Assembly: GCF_039503195.1 (NCBI RefSeq)
Contig: NZ_JBCJKP010000001.1
Span: 2,914,001 to 2,978,000 of the forward strand
Direction: 5' to 3'
DNA: 64,000 nucleotides
Origin: Streptomyces mirabilis
GTDB taxonomy: Bacteria > Actinomycetota > Actinomycetes > Streptomycetales > Streptomycetaceae
Part shown: positions 1 to 7,956 of the stretch, piece after piece
Layout: each line of letters starts with the position of its first letter
How positions within the stretch are numbered: the first letter of the stretch is position 1
Program-made: the position numbers and the translations under genes
Notes under the pieces: model-generated
Seen by the model: the letters and a program-made list of their open reading frames with translations, nothing else
The model's database searches: none
What the model was told of the DNA's origin: nothing

Positions 1-1637
1 CAGGGATTCGTGCAGTCGCTGATCCACCAGGCCGCCGTCGAGCCGGGCAGCACGCCGGCCGGACAGGGGCCGCTGGACAGCAAGGGGGTGCCGGAGACCG
101 GCGCGGGTGTGGGGGCCGTACCGAAGTTGACGGCGCACACCAGGCCGTCGCCGCGGACGAAGGCGAGGACGCCGGGCGGCGCCTGCAGCCAGCGCAGCGC
201 GCCCTCGCCCAGCTGCGGAAGTCCGGCGCGCAGCTGGAGCCCGTCGCGGTACAGGTGCCAGAAGGAGCGGGTGTCGGCGAGCGCGCGGTCGGTGGCGTAC
301 TCGGCGAAGTAGGCGGGCTGCGGCAGCCACGGCTTGGCGCTCTCCGCGCCCGAGGTGAAGCCGAACGGCGAGGCGTGTCCGGACCAGGGCAGCGGAACCC
401 GGCAGCCGTCGCGGATACGGGCGCGGCTGCCCGTGCGGCGGAAGATCGGGTCGGTCAGCACGTCGTCGGGCAGGTCGACGACCTCGGGCAGCCCGAGCTC
501 CTCGCCCTGGTAGATGTACGCGGCTCCGGGCAGCGCCAGCATCAGCAGTGCGGCGGCGCGGGCACGGGCCGTGCCGAGGCCGCTGCCCTCGGTGCCGAGC
601 TCGCCGTAGCGGGTGACGGTGCGGACCTGGTCGTGGTTGTTGAGGACCCAGGTGACCGTCGATCCGGTGCCGGCGATGTCCTGCATGGCCTCGGAGATGA
701 CCTTGCGGAAGGCGTCGGCGTTCCAGGGCGCGCTGAGCAGGTCGAAGAAGAAGGCCTGGTGGAGCTCGTCGGGGCGTACGTACTGGGCGTGTTCGCGGGC
801 CGTCGGTACCGAGACCTCGCCGACCAGCAGCCGGTCGCGGCCGTCGCGCCCGGTGTACTCCTCGCAGACGGACCGCCAGTGGCGCCACACGTCGTGCACC
901 TCGGGCCGGTTCCAGGCGAGCGGGTTGACCGAGTCGCGGGTGCGGGCGTCGGCCTCCGGGTCGGGCGAGTCCGGCAGGTCGGGGTGCTTGAAGAGGCCGG
1001 CGGCGACGTCGATGCGGAAGCCGTCGACGCCCCGGTCGAGCCAGAACCGCAGCACGTGGTCGAAGTGCGCGCCGACCTCGGGGTTGCGCCAGTTCAGGTC
1101 GGGTTGCTCGGAGGTGAACATGTGCAGGTACCACTGGCCGGGGTTGCCGTCCGCCTCGGTGACGCGGGACCAGGCCGGTCCGCCGAACATGGCGTGCCAG
1201 TTGTTGGGCGGCTCGGCGCCGTCCGGGCCGCGTCCGTCGGCGAAGTGGAAGCGGGCGCGGGCCGCGCTGCCCGGCTCCGCCGCGAGCGCGGCACGGAACC
1301 ACGGGTGCTCACTGGAGCAGTGGTTGGGGACGATGTCCAGGAGCACCTTGATGCCGAGGCGTCGGGCGTCGGTCATCAGCAGGTCGAACTCGGCGAGGTC
1401 GCCGAAGAGCGGGTCCACGTCGCAGTAGTCGGCGACGTCGTAGCCGTGGTCGTGCTGCGGCGAGGGGTAGAAGGGGCTCAGCCAGATGCCGTCGACACCG
1501 AGCTTCTTGAGGTACGGCATGCCCGCGCGAACCCCGGCGAGATCGCCGATGCCGTCACCGGTGCTGTCCAGGAAGCTGCGGACGTACACCTGGTAGATCA
1601 CTGCGTCGCGCCACCAGCGGTGCGTGTTGAGGGTCAC
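1..1637 (-). CDS. GH13 alpha-glucosidase (C-terminus beyond window)
   Basis: Cytoplasmic glycoside hydrolase family 13 enzyme of the alpha-glucosidase/oligo-1,6-glucosidase type, hydrolysing alpha-linked gluco-oligosaccharides. It begins WWRDAVIYQVYVRSF and has the GH13 core: DIVPNH near residue 101, the nucleophile region GFRIDV (Asp210), the acid/base region LLVGEV (Glu274) and the transition-state stabiliser NNHD (Asp336). The GTG at 1637-1635 is the only start before an in-frame TAA upstream. About 545 residues are visible and the frame is still open at base 1. A sugar-binding protein gene lies upstream on the same strand, which suggests use of imported oligosaccharides. Exact substrate (maltose, isomaltose or trehalose-like) cannot be told from sequence. 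Confidence 0.93.
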   Translation of the reverse strand, partial: MTLNTHRWWRDAVIYQVYVRSFLDSTGDGIGDLAGVRAGMPYLKKLGVDGIWLSPFYPSPQHDHGYDVADYCDVDPLFGDLAEFDLLMTDARRLGIKVLLDIVPNHCSSEHPWFRAALAAEPGSAARARFHFADGRGPDGAEPPNNWHAMFGGPAWSRVTEADGNPGQWYLHMFTSEQPDLNWRNPEVGAHFDHVLRFWLDRGVDGFRIDVAAGLFKHPDLPDSPDPEADARTRDSVNPLAWNRPEVHDVWRHWRSVCEEYTGRDGRDRLLVGEVSVPTAREHAQYVRPDELHQAFFFDLLSAPWNADAFRKVISEAMQDIAGTGSTVTWVLNNHDQVRTVTRYGELGTEGSGLGTARARAAALLMLALPGAAYIYQGEELGLPEVVDLPDDVLTDPIFRRTGSRARIRDGCRVPLPWSGHASPFGFTSGAESAKPWLPQPAYFAEYATDRALADTRSFWHLYRDGLQLRAGLPQLGEGALRWLQAPPGVLAFVRGDGLVCAVNFGTAPTPAPVSGTPLLSSGPCPAGVLPGSTAAWWISDCTNP

Positions 1638-1678
1638 CCGTTGGACCTGTCTGTGCGTGCCTGTGGTTATGCATGCAT

Positions 1679-1707
1679 GTTAAGTAGGTGTGTCGCACGG
1701 GTGTCAA
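1679..1707 (-). promoter_or_regulatory. Candidate sigma70/HrdB-type promoter of the GH13 gene
   Basis: On the minus strand TTGACA (1707-1702) is followed after 17 bp by CTTAAC (1684-1679). The implied transcription start is near 1672, giving a leader of about 35 nt before the GTG at 1637. The -35 is a perfect consensus; the -10 is partial. This implies the GH13 gene can be transcribed separately from the upstream binding-protein gene. Confidence 0.5.
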
Positions 1708-1847
1708 CGAGTAAGCAGCATCAACCCGGCATCGACCGGGGAGTTGGTCCGTTATATGCAGACTTTTCGGACACGAAATCCAGAGATGGGATGCTCCCGT
1801 TACCTAACAAGTAACTAGCAGAGTGCCGACAAGGCACCGCCGGGGTG

Positions 1848-3119
1848 CTAGCGGCTCGAGATGGCCGCCAGCTCGCGCGCCAGCCGCCGTACCGCCGCGG
1901 ACGGCGTCTCGTGCCCCGTCATCGCATCGTGGACCACGGCCTGAACGACCAGGCTGACCTGGTCGTAGCGCGGGCTCTTGGGGCGTGGGGCGGCCGCGAG
2001 GATGCTGGCGCGCAGCGTGGGCAGATAGGGGAACGCCCGGATCAGCTCCGGGTCCTGGTACAGCGCCGCCCGTACGGGCGGCAGCGCACCCTTGGTGAGG
2101 ACCTGGCGCTGCGCCCGCTCGGTCGTGAGGTAAGCGATCAGGCGCGCGGCCGAATCGGGGTGCCGCGCATGTGTGTTGACGGCCAGGTTGGAGCCGCCCA
2201 GCACGCTCGTGCCCGGGCCGTCGGGTCCGGGCAGGGGGACCGCGCCGACCTTCCCGGCGACCGCCGATCCCTTGCCGGAAGCACCGACGTAGGCGTAGGG
2301 CCAGTTGCGCAGAAAGAGGAGGTGGCCGTCCTGGAAGGCCTGTTTGGACTCCTCTTCCTTGTACGTCAGCGCCTTCTTGGCAATCCAGCCGTCGCGCACG
2401 CCGTCGGCGAGGAACCCGATGCCCTCGCGGGCCGCCTCGGAGTTCACGGTGACGCGCTCGCCCTCGTCGCCGAGGATCGTGCCGCCCGCCGAGTAGACCG
2501 CCTCCGCCGCGTTCACGGTGAGGCCCTCGTAGGGCAGGAACTGGCCGGCGTAGCCGTCGAGTCCGTACTTCGGGGCGATGGTCCTCGCCTGTCGCTCCAG
2601 CTCGGCCCAGGTCCGCGGCGGCGCGACGCCCTCCTTGGCGAGGACGTCCTTGCGGTACAGGAGGAGTCCCGCGTTGGTGACGTAGGGGACCGCGTACAGC
2701 CTTCCGTCGTACGTCGCCGTGTCCACGACCGGCGGCAGGAAGCTGCGGAGCGGGAAGCGGCCGCGGTCCAGCGGGGAGATCCAGCCCGCGGCGGCGAACT
2801 CCGAGGTCCAGGCGACGTCGATGTTGAGGACGTCGAAGCGGCTTCTGCCACCGCCGCGCAGGTCGGTCGTCATCTGCGCGTGCGTCTCGTCGGCGGAGTC
2901 CGGGAGTTCGACGAGGGTGACCCGCTCGCCGGGATGGGTACGGTTCCACCCTTCGAGCAGTGGCCCCAGATAGCCGGTGAGGTCCCCCGCGGTCGCCAGG
3001 GTGAGCGGGCCGCGACCGCCGCCGTGCGCGCCGTCGGCGGGGGTGCCGGAGGTGACGTAACCGGTCAGGACCACCGCCGCGACCAGGAGGCCCCTACCGG
3101 CGGCACGTATCCACCGCAT
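1848..3119 (-). CDS. Extracellular sugar-binding protein of an ABC importer (no lipobox cysteine)
   Basis: Family 1 extracellular solute-binding protein (SBP_bac_1 type, like trehalose/maltose-binding proteins), 423 aa. It would capture oligosaccharides outside the membrane for an ABC importer. The ATG at 3119 is preceded by GGGAGGAA at ideal spacing; longer readings from upstream are not supported. The N-terminus MRWIRAAGRGLLVAAVVLTG is a clear signal sequence, but where actinobacterial homologues have a lipobox Cys (LTGC) this one reads LTGY, so it cannot be lipidated there. No permease or ATPase genes adjoin it: downstream is only the GH13 gene and upstream a divergent PadR gene. The transporter partners must be elsewhere. 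Confidence 0.88.
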   Translation of the reverse strand: MRWIRAAGRGLLVAAVVLTGYVTSGTPADGAHGGGRGPLTLATAGDLTGYLGPLLEGWNRTHPGERVTLVELPDSADETHAQMTTDLRGGGRSRFDVLNIDVAWTSEFAAAGWISPLDRGRFPLRSFLPPVVDTATYDGRLYAVPYVTNAGLLLYRKDVLAKEGVAPPRTWAELERQARTIAPKYGLDGYAGQFLPYEGLTVNAAEAVYSAGGTILGDEGERVTVNSEAAREGIGFLADGVRDGWIAKKALTYKEEESKQAFQDGHLLFLRNWPYAYVGASGKGSAVAGKVGAVPLPGPDGPGTSVLGGSNLAVNTHARHPDSAARLIAYLTTERAQRQVLTKGALPPVRAALYQDPELIRAFPYLPTLRASILAAAPRPKSPRYDQVSLVVQAVVHDAMTGHETPSAAVRRLARELAAISSR

Positions 3120-3175
3120 AGGTTCCTCCCTGTACACCGGCGTCGGGCACCTTCGCCCGGCGTCAGTGGCCATGT

Positions 3176-3190
3176 ATACCTGTTAGGTAT
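3176..3190. promoter_or_regulatory. 15-bp palindrome between SBP and PadR genes (possible operator)
   Basis: ATACCT-GTT-AGGTAT is a perfect 6-bp inverted repeat with a 3-bp spacer, about in the middle of the 189-bp divergent intergenic region. It is AT-rich compared with its surroundings. It could be the operator of the neighbouring PadR regulator or of a sugar-responsive repressor acting on the binding-protein gene; the sequence does not decide. Confidence 0.5.
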
Positions 3191-3249
3191 GGGCGATACT
3201 AGGGCCTGCGACACATTGGCCCTCCGGCCGCGTCGACCGGGCAACGGCC

Positions 3250-3270
3250 TGACATCGGTATGACATCGGT
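3250..3270 (+). repeat. Two tandem TGACATCGGT repeats upstream of the PadR gene
   Basis: TGACATCGGT occurs at 3250-3259 and again at 3261-3270, an 11-bp period (one helical turn), ending about 38 bp before the PadR start codon. Two protomers bound to such repeats would lie on the same face of the helix, so this may be an activator or autoregulation site. Confidence 0.4.
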
Positions 3271-3308
3271 CTGCGGCACACGACAAGGATGCGGGGAGGA
3301 GAGCACGG

Positions 3309-3824
3309 GTGCGGCTGCCCCTCCTGGCCCTGCTGGCGCGAGGCCCGGCCCACGGGTACGAGCTCAAGCAGGACCTTGAGCAACTGCTGGGCTCCGCGTA
3401 CCCTCAGCCCAACGTCGGCCAGATCTACGTCACGCTCGGCCGCCTCGAGAAGACGGGACTGATCGAGGGCGAGGAAGTCGAGCAGTCGAGCCGCCCCAAC
3501 AAGAAGATCTACCACCTCACCGACACCGGGCGCGAGGCGCTGCAGGCCTGGTACCAGGAGACGGCGGACGAGCCCCGGGTACGGGACGAGTTCTTCATGA
3601 AACTCGCACTCGCCCCCACGACCGGCCTGGCCGACCAGATCGCCCTGATCAACAGGCAGCGGCGGCAGTATCTGAACACCATGCGCAACCTGTCGAAGCT
3701 CGCCGCGGCCGAGGACCGGGACAACCGCATCTCCCAGCTGCTGATCGAGGGCGCCATGCTGCACCTGCAGGCCGATCTGGACTGGCTGGAGCGCTGCCAG
3801 GAAGAACTGGAGGAGCTGGAATGA
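3309..3824 (+). CDS. PadR-family transcriptional regulator
   Basis: Winged-helix regulator of the PadR family, 171 aa. Residues 1-80 hold the PadR core (LLALLARGPAHGYELKQDLE, then NVGQIYVTLGRLEKTGLI, then the wing), and the C-terminal half ends in a helical dimerisation arm (LQADLDWLERCQEELEELE). The GTG start at 3309 follows GGGGAGGAG. The stop overlaps the start of the ABC ATPase gene by 4 bp (ATGA, 3821-3824), so it is translationally coupled to the exporter genes. Known PadR proteins often repress the drug or antibiotic exporter they are encoded with; that is the likely role here. Confidence 0.92.
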   Translation: MRLPLLALLARGPAHGYELKQDLEQLLGSAYPQPNVGQIYVTLGRLEKTGLIEGEEVEQSSRPNKKIYHLTDTGREALQAWYQETADEPRVRDEFFMKLALAPTTGLADQIALINRQRRQYLNTMRNLSKLAAAEDRDNRISQLLIEGAMLHLQADLDWLERCQEELEELE

Positions 3825-4594
3825 GCCACACCGCTCCTGTGCCGCGCGCCGAGGGTCAGGCTCCCTTGCTGCGCGCCGAGGGCCTGGTCAAGACCCACTA
3901 CGGCGAGGGCGCCCCGGCGTATGCCGTGCGTGGAGTGGATCTTGCCGTGCGCCAGGGCGAGTTCGTCGCCGTCACCGGCCCGTCCGGTGCCGGCAAGTCG
4001 ACGCTGCTGCATCTCCTCGGCGGCCTCCAGCGGCCCGACTCCGGCAGCGTCTGGCTGGACGCCGAATGCACCGACGCGTACAGCGAGGCGCGCTGGGCGG
4101 TGGAGCGGCGACGGCGCATCGGCATCGTCTTCCAGTTCTTCAACCTGGTCTCCAACCTGTCGGTCGCCGACAACGTGGAGCTGCCCGCCCTGCTCGCCGG
4201 GGTCTCCCCCAAGCAGGCGCGCGCCGAGCGCGAGCGACTGCTGTCCGAGCTGGGCCTGGCGGGCAAGGGACGCAGCATGCCCGGTGAGCTGTCCGGCGGC
4301 GAACAGCAGCGCGTCGCCCTGGCCCGGGCGCTGGTCAACCATCCGTCGCTCCTGCTGGCCGACGAACCCGCGGGCAGCCTGGACAGCAAGGGCACCCGCG
4401 AGGTGATGCGGCTGCTGTCCCGCTTCCACCAGCGCGGTCAGACCATCGTGCTCGTCACCCACGACGCCCGGCTCGCCAGCGCCGCGGACCGCGTGATCAG
4501 CTTCTTCGACGGCCGCATCGCCGACGACGCGGAACTCGACGGCACGCCGTCACGCGGCGCCGGGATATCCGGCGTGCTGGAACTGAGGGACTGA
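3821..4594 (+). CDS. ABC transporter ATP-binding protein (MacB/LolD type)
   Basis: Cytoplasmic ATPase subunit, 257 aa, for the FtsX-type permease encoded immediately downstream. Walker A is GPSGAGKST (residues 53-61), the signature is LSGGEQQR, Walker B with its glutamate is LLLADEP, and the switch histidine is in VLVTHD. The spacing and the GEQQR signature place it in the MacB/LolD/FtsE group that works with FtsX-like permeases rather than in importers. Coupled upstream to the PadR gene; only 5 bp separate it from the permease gene. Confidence 0.93.
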   Translation: MSHTAPVPRAEGQAPLLRAEGLVKTHYGEGAPAYAVRGVDLAVRQGEFVAVTGPSGAGKSTLLHLLGGLQRPDSGSVWLDAECTDAYSEARWAVERRRRIGIVFQFFNLVSNLSVADNVELPALLAGVSPKQARAERERLLSELGLAGKGRSMPGELSGGEQQRVALARALVNHPSLLLADEPAGSLDSKGTREVMRLLSRFHQRGQTIVLVTHDARLASAADRVISFFDGRIADDAELDGTPSRGAGISGVLELRD

Positions 4595-4599
4595 GCGGC

Positions 4600-6891
4600 G
4601 TGCGGGCCACTCTGCGCTGGGCGCATGCCGATCTGCGCACGCATCGGGGCGAGGCGCTGTTCATCGTGCTCGCCACCGCGGGAATCGTCACCTCGCTGCT
4701 GCTCGCCGCGGCACTCTTCGGATACGCGACGAACCCCTGGCAGCGCGTCTTCACACAGTCGCACGGCGCCCATGTGTGGATCCACACCGGCGCGTCCGCC
4801 GACGCCGGGCGGCTCGCCCGGCTGGACGGCGTCGAGTCCGTGGCGGGCCCGTACAGCACCGCGTCCGTCACCGTCGAGTCCCGCGGCACCCGTGCCTCCG
4901 TCGAGCTGCGCGGCGCCGTCGAGCCGCCGGCCACCGGTCGGCCGCTGCTCGTCTCCGGTCACTGGCTCGACCAGGGCCGGCCCGACGGAGTCGTCCTGGA
5001 GGAAAGCCTCGCCCGTGCGCTGTGGGCCGAGCCCGGGGACACCCTCACCGTGCCCGGCACCGCACGCACCCTGACCGTCCTGGGCGTGACCGACAGCGCC
5101 GAGCCGCGCTACCGCCCCGGCGAGCGGTCGGGGGTCGTCTGGGCGCTGCCCTCCGCGGTGCGGGGCGCGGACGGACGTACGGGCCAGATCATCGGTCTGC
5201 GCCTGACCGATCCCGGCGACACGGACTACGCCGTGCAGCGCGCGGTGACGACGCTCGGCTCCGGCGCGGTCACCCAGGTGTCGAACTGGCAGCAGGCCCG
5301 CGCCGAGGCCCAGGGCGACAACCGGCTGCTGGGACAGGTGCTCGGCCTGTTCGGCCTCGGGGCGCTCCTCGCCGCCGCGCTCGCCGTGTACGGCGCGATC
5401 GGCACCCGTATCCGCGGCCACCTGCGGGACATCTCGATCCTGAAGGCGATCGGGTTCACGCCCGGCCAGGTGGTGCGCATCTTCCTGATCCAGCACGTGG
5501 CGTACGCGTCGCTGGGCGCCCTGATCGCCGCCACGCTCACCCAGGCGCTGGGGAGCCGGATCCCCGGCCGCCTCGGTGACGCCCTGGGCGTCTGGCAGGG
5601 ACTGCCCGGGCACACCGCGGCCCTGTTGGCGGTACCGGTGGCCGCGGTGCTCTTCATCGGCGCGACGACCGGGATCGCCGCGTGGCGGGCGGGCCGGGTG
5701 CCCCCCGTGCCGGTGCTGCGGGCCGCGGCACCCCCGGCCGGCCGTCTGTCGGGCGTGGCCCGCCGGGCACTCGGACTGCGGCTGCCCCCCGCGCTCGTGC
5801 TCGGCTGGCACCAGGCCTTCCCGCGGCGACCGCGCTCGCTGGCCACGGTCGCCCGGCTCGCCCTGCCACTGCTGCTGATCGTGGTCGCGCTGAGCGCCTG
5901 GACCACCATCGACCGCTTCCACAGCGAACCCGAGCGGATCGGCCTCGCGGCCGCGCTCACGGCACACCCGGACGAGGGCCTCGGCGATCCGGCAGCCCGC
6001 GCCCTGCTCGCCCGGAACGCACAGGTCACCGCCGTACACCCGGGCGCCGAGGTGGCCGCTCTGGTTCCGGGCCAGACGGCGACGATCGCACTGCGCGGGC
6101 TCGGTACGCACCGGGATCCGTATCCGTTCTCGCTGGCCGAGGGCCGCCCGGCCAGCGGGCCCGACGAGGCGGTGGCCGGTCAGGGGCTGCTCGACCTGCT
6201 GGACGTGCGCGTCGGGGACTGGGTGCGGATGACCGTCGGCGCGCGCCCGCAGATCCTGCACATCGTCGGCCGCAGCATCGAGCCGGAGAACGGCGGCCGC
6301 GTCATCTCCACCTCGCTCGACACCCTGCGCGAGAACGACCCGGAGCTTCGCCCGACCCTCTACGAGCTCCAGTTGCGCCCCGGCGCCGACCCGGGCAGGG
6401 TCGCCGCCGAGCTGACCGCGGCCGGGCACGGGCACCTGGACGTGCACGCCGTGACCAACCCGGCCGACGGTCTCTCGCCGCTGCGCGGCGTCGTCGTCGG
6501 ACTGATCGCCGTACTGGCCCTCATCGGGCTCATCGAGCTGCTGACCACGGTCGGCGGCACCGTGCGCGAGGGCGAACGGGATCTGCTGGCGCTCAAGGCC
6601 ATCGGGCTGTCCCCGCGGCAGATCACGGCGGTCACCGTCACGGCCACCGCCTGCACCGCGCTGGCAGCGGTCCTCGCGGGTACGGCGCTGGGGCTGCCTC
6701 TGGCGCACTGGCTGATCGACGTCCAGGGGAAGTCGAGTGGGATCGGCGCCGGTATCGCCCGGGGGCCGTCCCCGCTTCTGCTGTCCCTGTTCGGTCTGGC
6801 CGCGGTCCTGGGCGCCGCCGCCCTCGCCGCGCTCCCCGCGGGCCGCGCCGCCCGACGACGGCTCGCGGACACCCTGAGCGCGGTGGCCTGA
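4600..6891 (+). CDS. FtsX-family ABC transporter permease
   Basis: Large membrane permease, 763 aa, with the duplicated FtsX/MacB layout. An N-terminal membrane segment (near residues 15-40) precedes an extracellular domain; a three-helix FtsX block lies near residues 240-370; a second membrane segment and extracellular domain follow; and a second FtsX block (GGTVREGERDLLALKAIGL onwards) ends the protein. The GTG at 4600 follows GAGGGACTGAGCG. With the upstream ATPase it forms a complete exporter under a PadR regulator. Such systems usually export peptides, lipids or antibiotics, or act as mechanotransmitters; the substrate is unknown. Confidence 0.92.
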   Translation: MRATLRWAHADLRTHRGEALFIVLATAGIVTSLLLAAALFGYATNPWQRVFTQSHGAHVWIHTGASADAGRLARLDGVESVAGPYSTASVTVESRGTRASVELRGAVEPPATGRPLLVSGHWLDQGRPDGVVLEESLARALWAEPGDTLTVPGTARTLTVLGVTDSAEPRYRPGERSGVVWALPSAVRGADGRTGQIIGLRLTDPGDTDYAVQRAVTTLGSGAVTQVSNWQQARAEAQGDNRLLGQVLGLFGLGALLAAALAVYGAIGTRIRGHLRDISILKAIGFTPGQVVRIFLIQHVAYASLGALIAATLTQALGSRIPGRLGDALGVWQGLPGHTAALLAVPVAAVLFIGATTGIAAWRAGRVPPVPVLRAAAPPAGRLSGVARRALGLRLPPALVLGWHQAFPRRPRSLATVARLALPLLLIVVALSAWTTIDRFHSEPERIGLAAALTAHPDEGLGDPAARALLARNAQVTAVHPGAEVAALVPGQTATIALRGLGTHRDPYPFSLAEGRPASGPDEAVAGQGLLDLLDVRVGDWVRMTVGARPQILHIVGRSIEPENGGRVISTSLDTLRENDPELRPTLYELQLRPGADPGRVAAELTAAGHGHLDVHAVTNPADGLSPLRGVVVGLIAVLALIGLIELLTTVGGTVREGERDLLALKAIGLSPRQITAVTVTATACTALAAVLAGTALGLPLAHWLIDVQGKSSGIGAGIARGPSPLLLSLFGLAAVLGAAALAALPAGRAARRRLADTLSAVA

Positions 6892-6910
6892 GCCCGGGAC
6901 CCGAGCGCCG

Positions 6911-7855
6911 TCAGAACCGGTGCGGGTTCTGCTGGTGGTACGGGTTCCGCGGTCCTTGGTTGTAGGAGTTCTGCGGTCCCTGGTTGTACGGGTTCCGCTG
7001 CCCCGGCGCACAGGGGTAGCCCTGGTTGTGCGTGTACGCCGGACCCGGCCCGTACGGGTTGCCCTGCGGCGGCAGGTACCCGTACGGCGGGACAGGCGGA
7101 GCCGACGGGACAGGCGGAGGCAGTGTGGCCGGATGCGCCCCCAGGCGTATCCCGTGCCGCCTCCGCAACCGGTACATCTCCAGCGCGGCGATCCCCGTGA
7201 CCGTCACCGGCGCCCCCAGAATGAAGACGAACCCCATCCCAAGACTGAGCCCGTGCAGATCTCCCGTCGCGAGGTCCGGAAGGGCCATCAGCCACGTCGT
7301 CACGGTGGCGAGCAACGGCGGCAGACACCGATGCACCGCGGCCGTACCGAAGAAGTTGCCGGACACCTTCACCGCACCCGAGCCGACGAACCCGGTCAGC
7401 CAGATCGCCACCAGCCCCAGCACCAGGGCGAACCCTCCGACCCCGGCGGCGAGCCACCACATCAGCACGGTCAGGACGATGGACCCGACGAAGGCCAGCA
7501 GCAGCTTGAACGAGTTGCCGAGCGGTACCCGCAGCTGCCGGACCGTCCCGGTGCGCCGCCAGACGAAGAGCATCACCCCGACGGTCAACGGCGTGATGAA
7601 CAGCAGCACGGCGGACGCCGTCAGCATGTTCTGCAGCATTTCCGTGAAGGCGAACCCGCCTTGCACGAAGGTGTAGACACCGACCGCCGCGACCGCCCCG
7701 GCGATGACCCGTACCCGCTTGAGCCGCTCCACCCCCGGATCGACCGCCTCCGGGATCCACGCCGGATGGAACACCGCCTCCGCGACCCGCTTCGGCTTCA
7801 GAAACGACCTCGCCGTCAGCGTTCCGCCCGTCCAACTCCCTCGCGAACCAGTCAA
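6911..7855 (-). CDS. Membrane protein with proline/asparagine/glutamine-rich tail
   Basis: Unrecognised integral membrane protein, about 314 aa. Four to five hydrophobic segments occupy the central part (from VRVIAGAVAAVGVYTFV to GMGFVFILGAPVTVTGIAAL). The cytoplasmic-looking tail is low complexity, with repeats of the type NPYNQGP, NSYNQGP, NPYHQQ before the terminal NPHRF. The best-supported start is TTG at 7855, because GGGGGAG lies 7 nt upstream and no ATG or GTG exists in frame nearby; the GTG near 7773 is an alternative. It is convergent with the ABC permease gene and downstream of pgi. Function unknown. Confidence 0.75.
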   Translation of the reverse strand: MTGSRGSWTGGTLTARSFLKPKRVAEAVFHPAWIPEAVDPGVERLKRVRVIAGAVAAVGVYTFVQGGFAFTEMLQNMLTASAVLLFITPLTVGVMLFVWRRTGTVRQLRVPLGNSFKLLLAFVGSIVLTVLMWWLAAGVGGFALVLGLVAIWLTGFVGSGAVKVSGNFFGTAAVHRCLPPLLATVTTWLMALPDLATGDLHGLSLGMGFVFILGAPVTVTGIAALEMYRLRRRHGIRLGAHPATLPPPVPSAPPVPPYGYLPPQGNPYGPGPAYTHNQGYPCAPGQRNPYNQGPQNSYNQGPRNPYHQQNPHRF

Positions 7856-7900
7856 CTTCCGCTCCCCCGAGCCTTCATCCGCATGATCGCCCGGGAGTCT

Positions 7901-7937
7901 ACGGGAAGCGGGCGGACTCCCACCGCCCGCTTTCCGT
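7901..7937 (-). terminator. Stem-loop terminator after pgi
   Basis: Arms of 15 nt (7901-7915 and 7923-7937) pair with a single mismatch around a 7-nt loop. It lies 20 bp beyond the pgi stop codon. As is usual in Streptomyces there is no long U-tract. Confidence 0.7.
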
Positions 7938-7956
7938 GACCCACGCGCGTCGGCGC

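Noticed and set aside
255..1814. 519-codon plus-strand open frame opposite the GH13 gene
   Set aside because: It is antisense to the intact GH13 catalytic motifs and has no recognisable domain or ribosome-binding site.
4438..7011. 857-codon minus-strand open frame opposite the FtsX permease
   Set aside because: Arg/Gly/Gln-rich translation without domains, exactly antisense to a well-supported gene; such frames are expected at this GC content. The same applies to long frames opposite pgi, the MFS genes, uvrC, uvrA and gltD.
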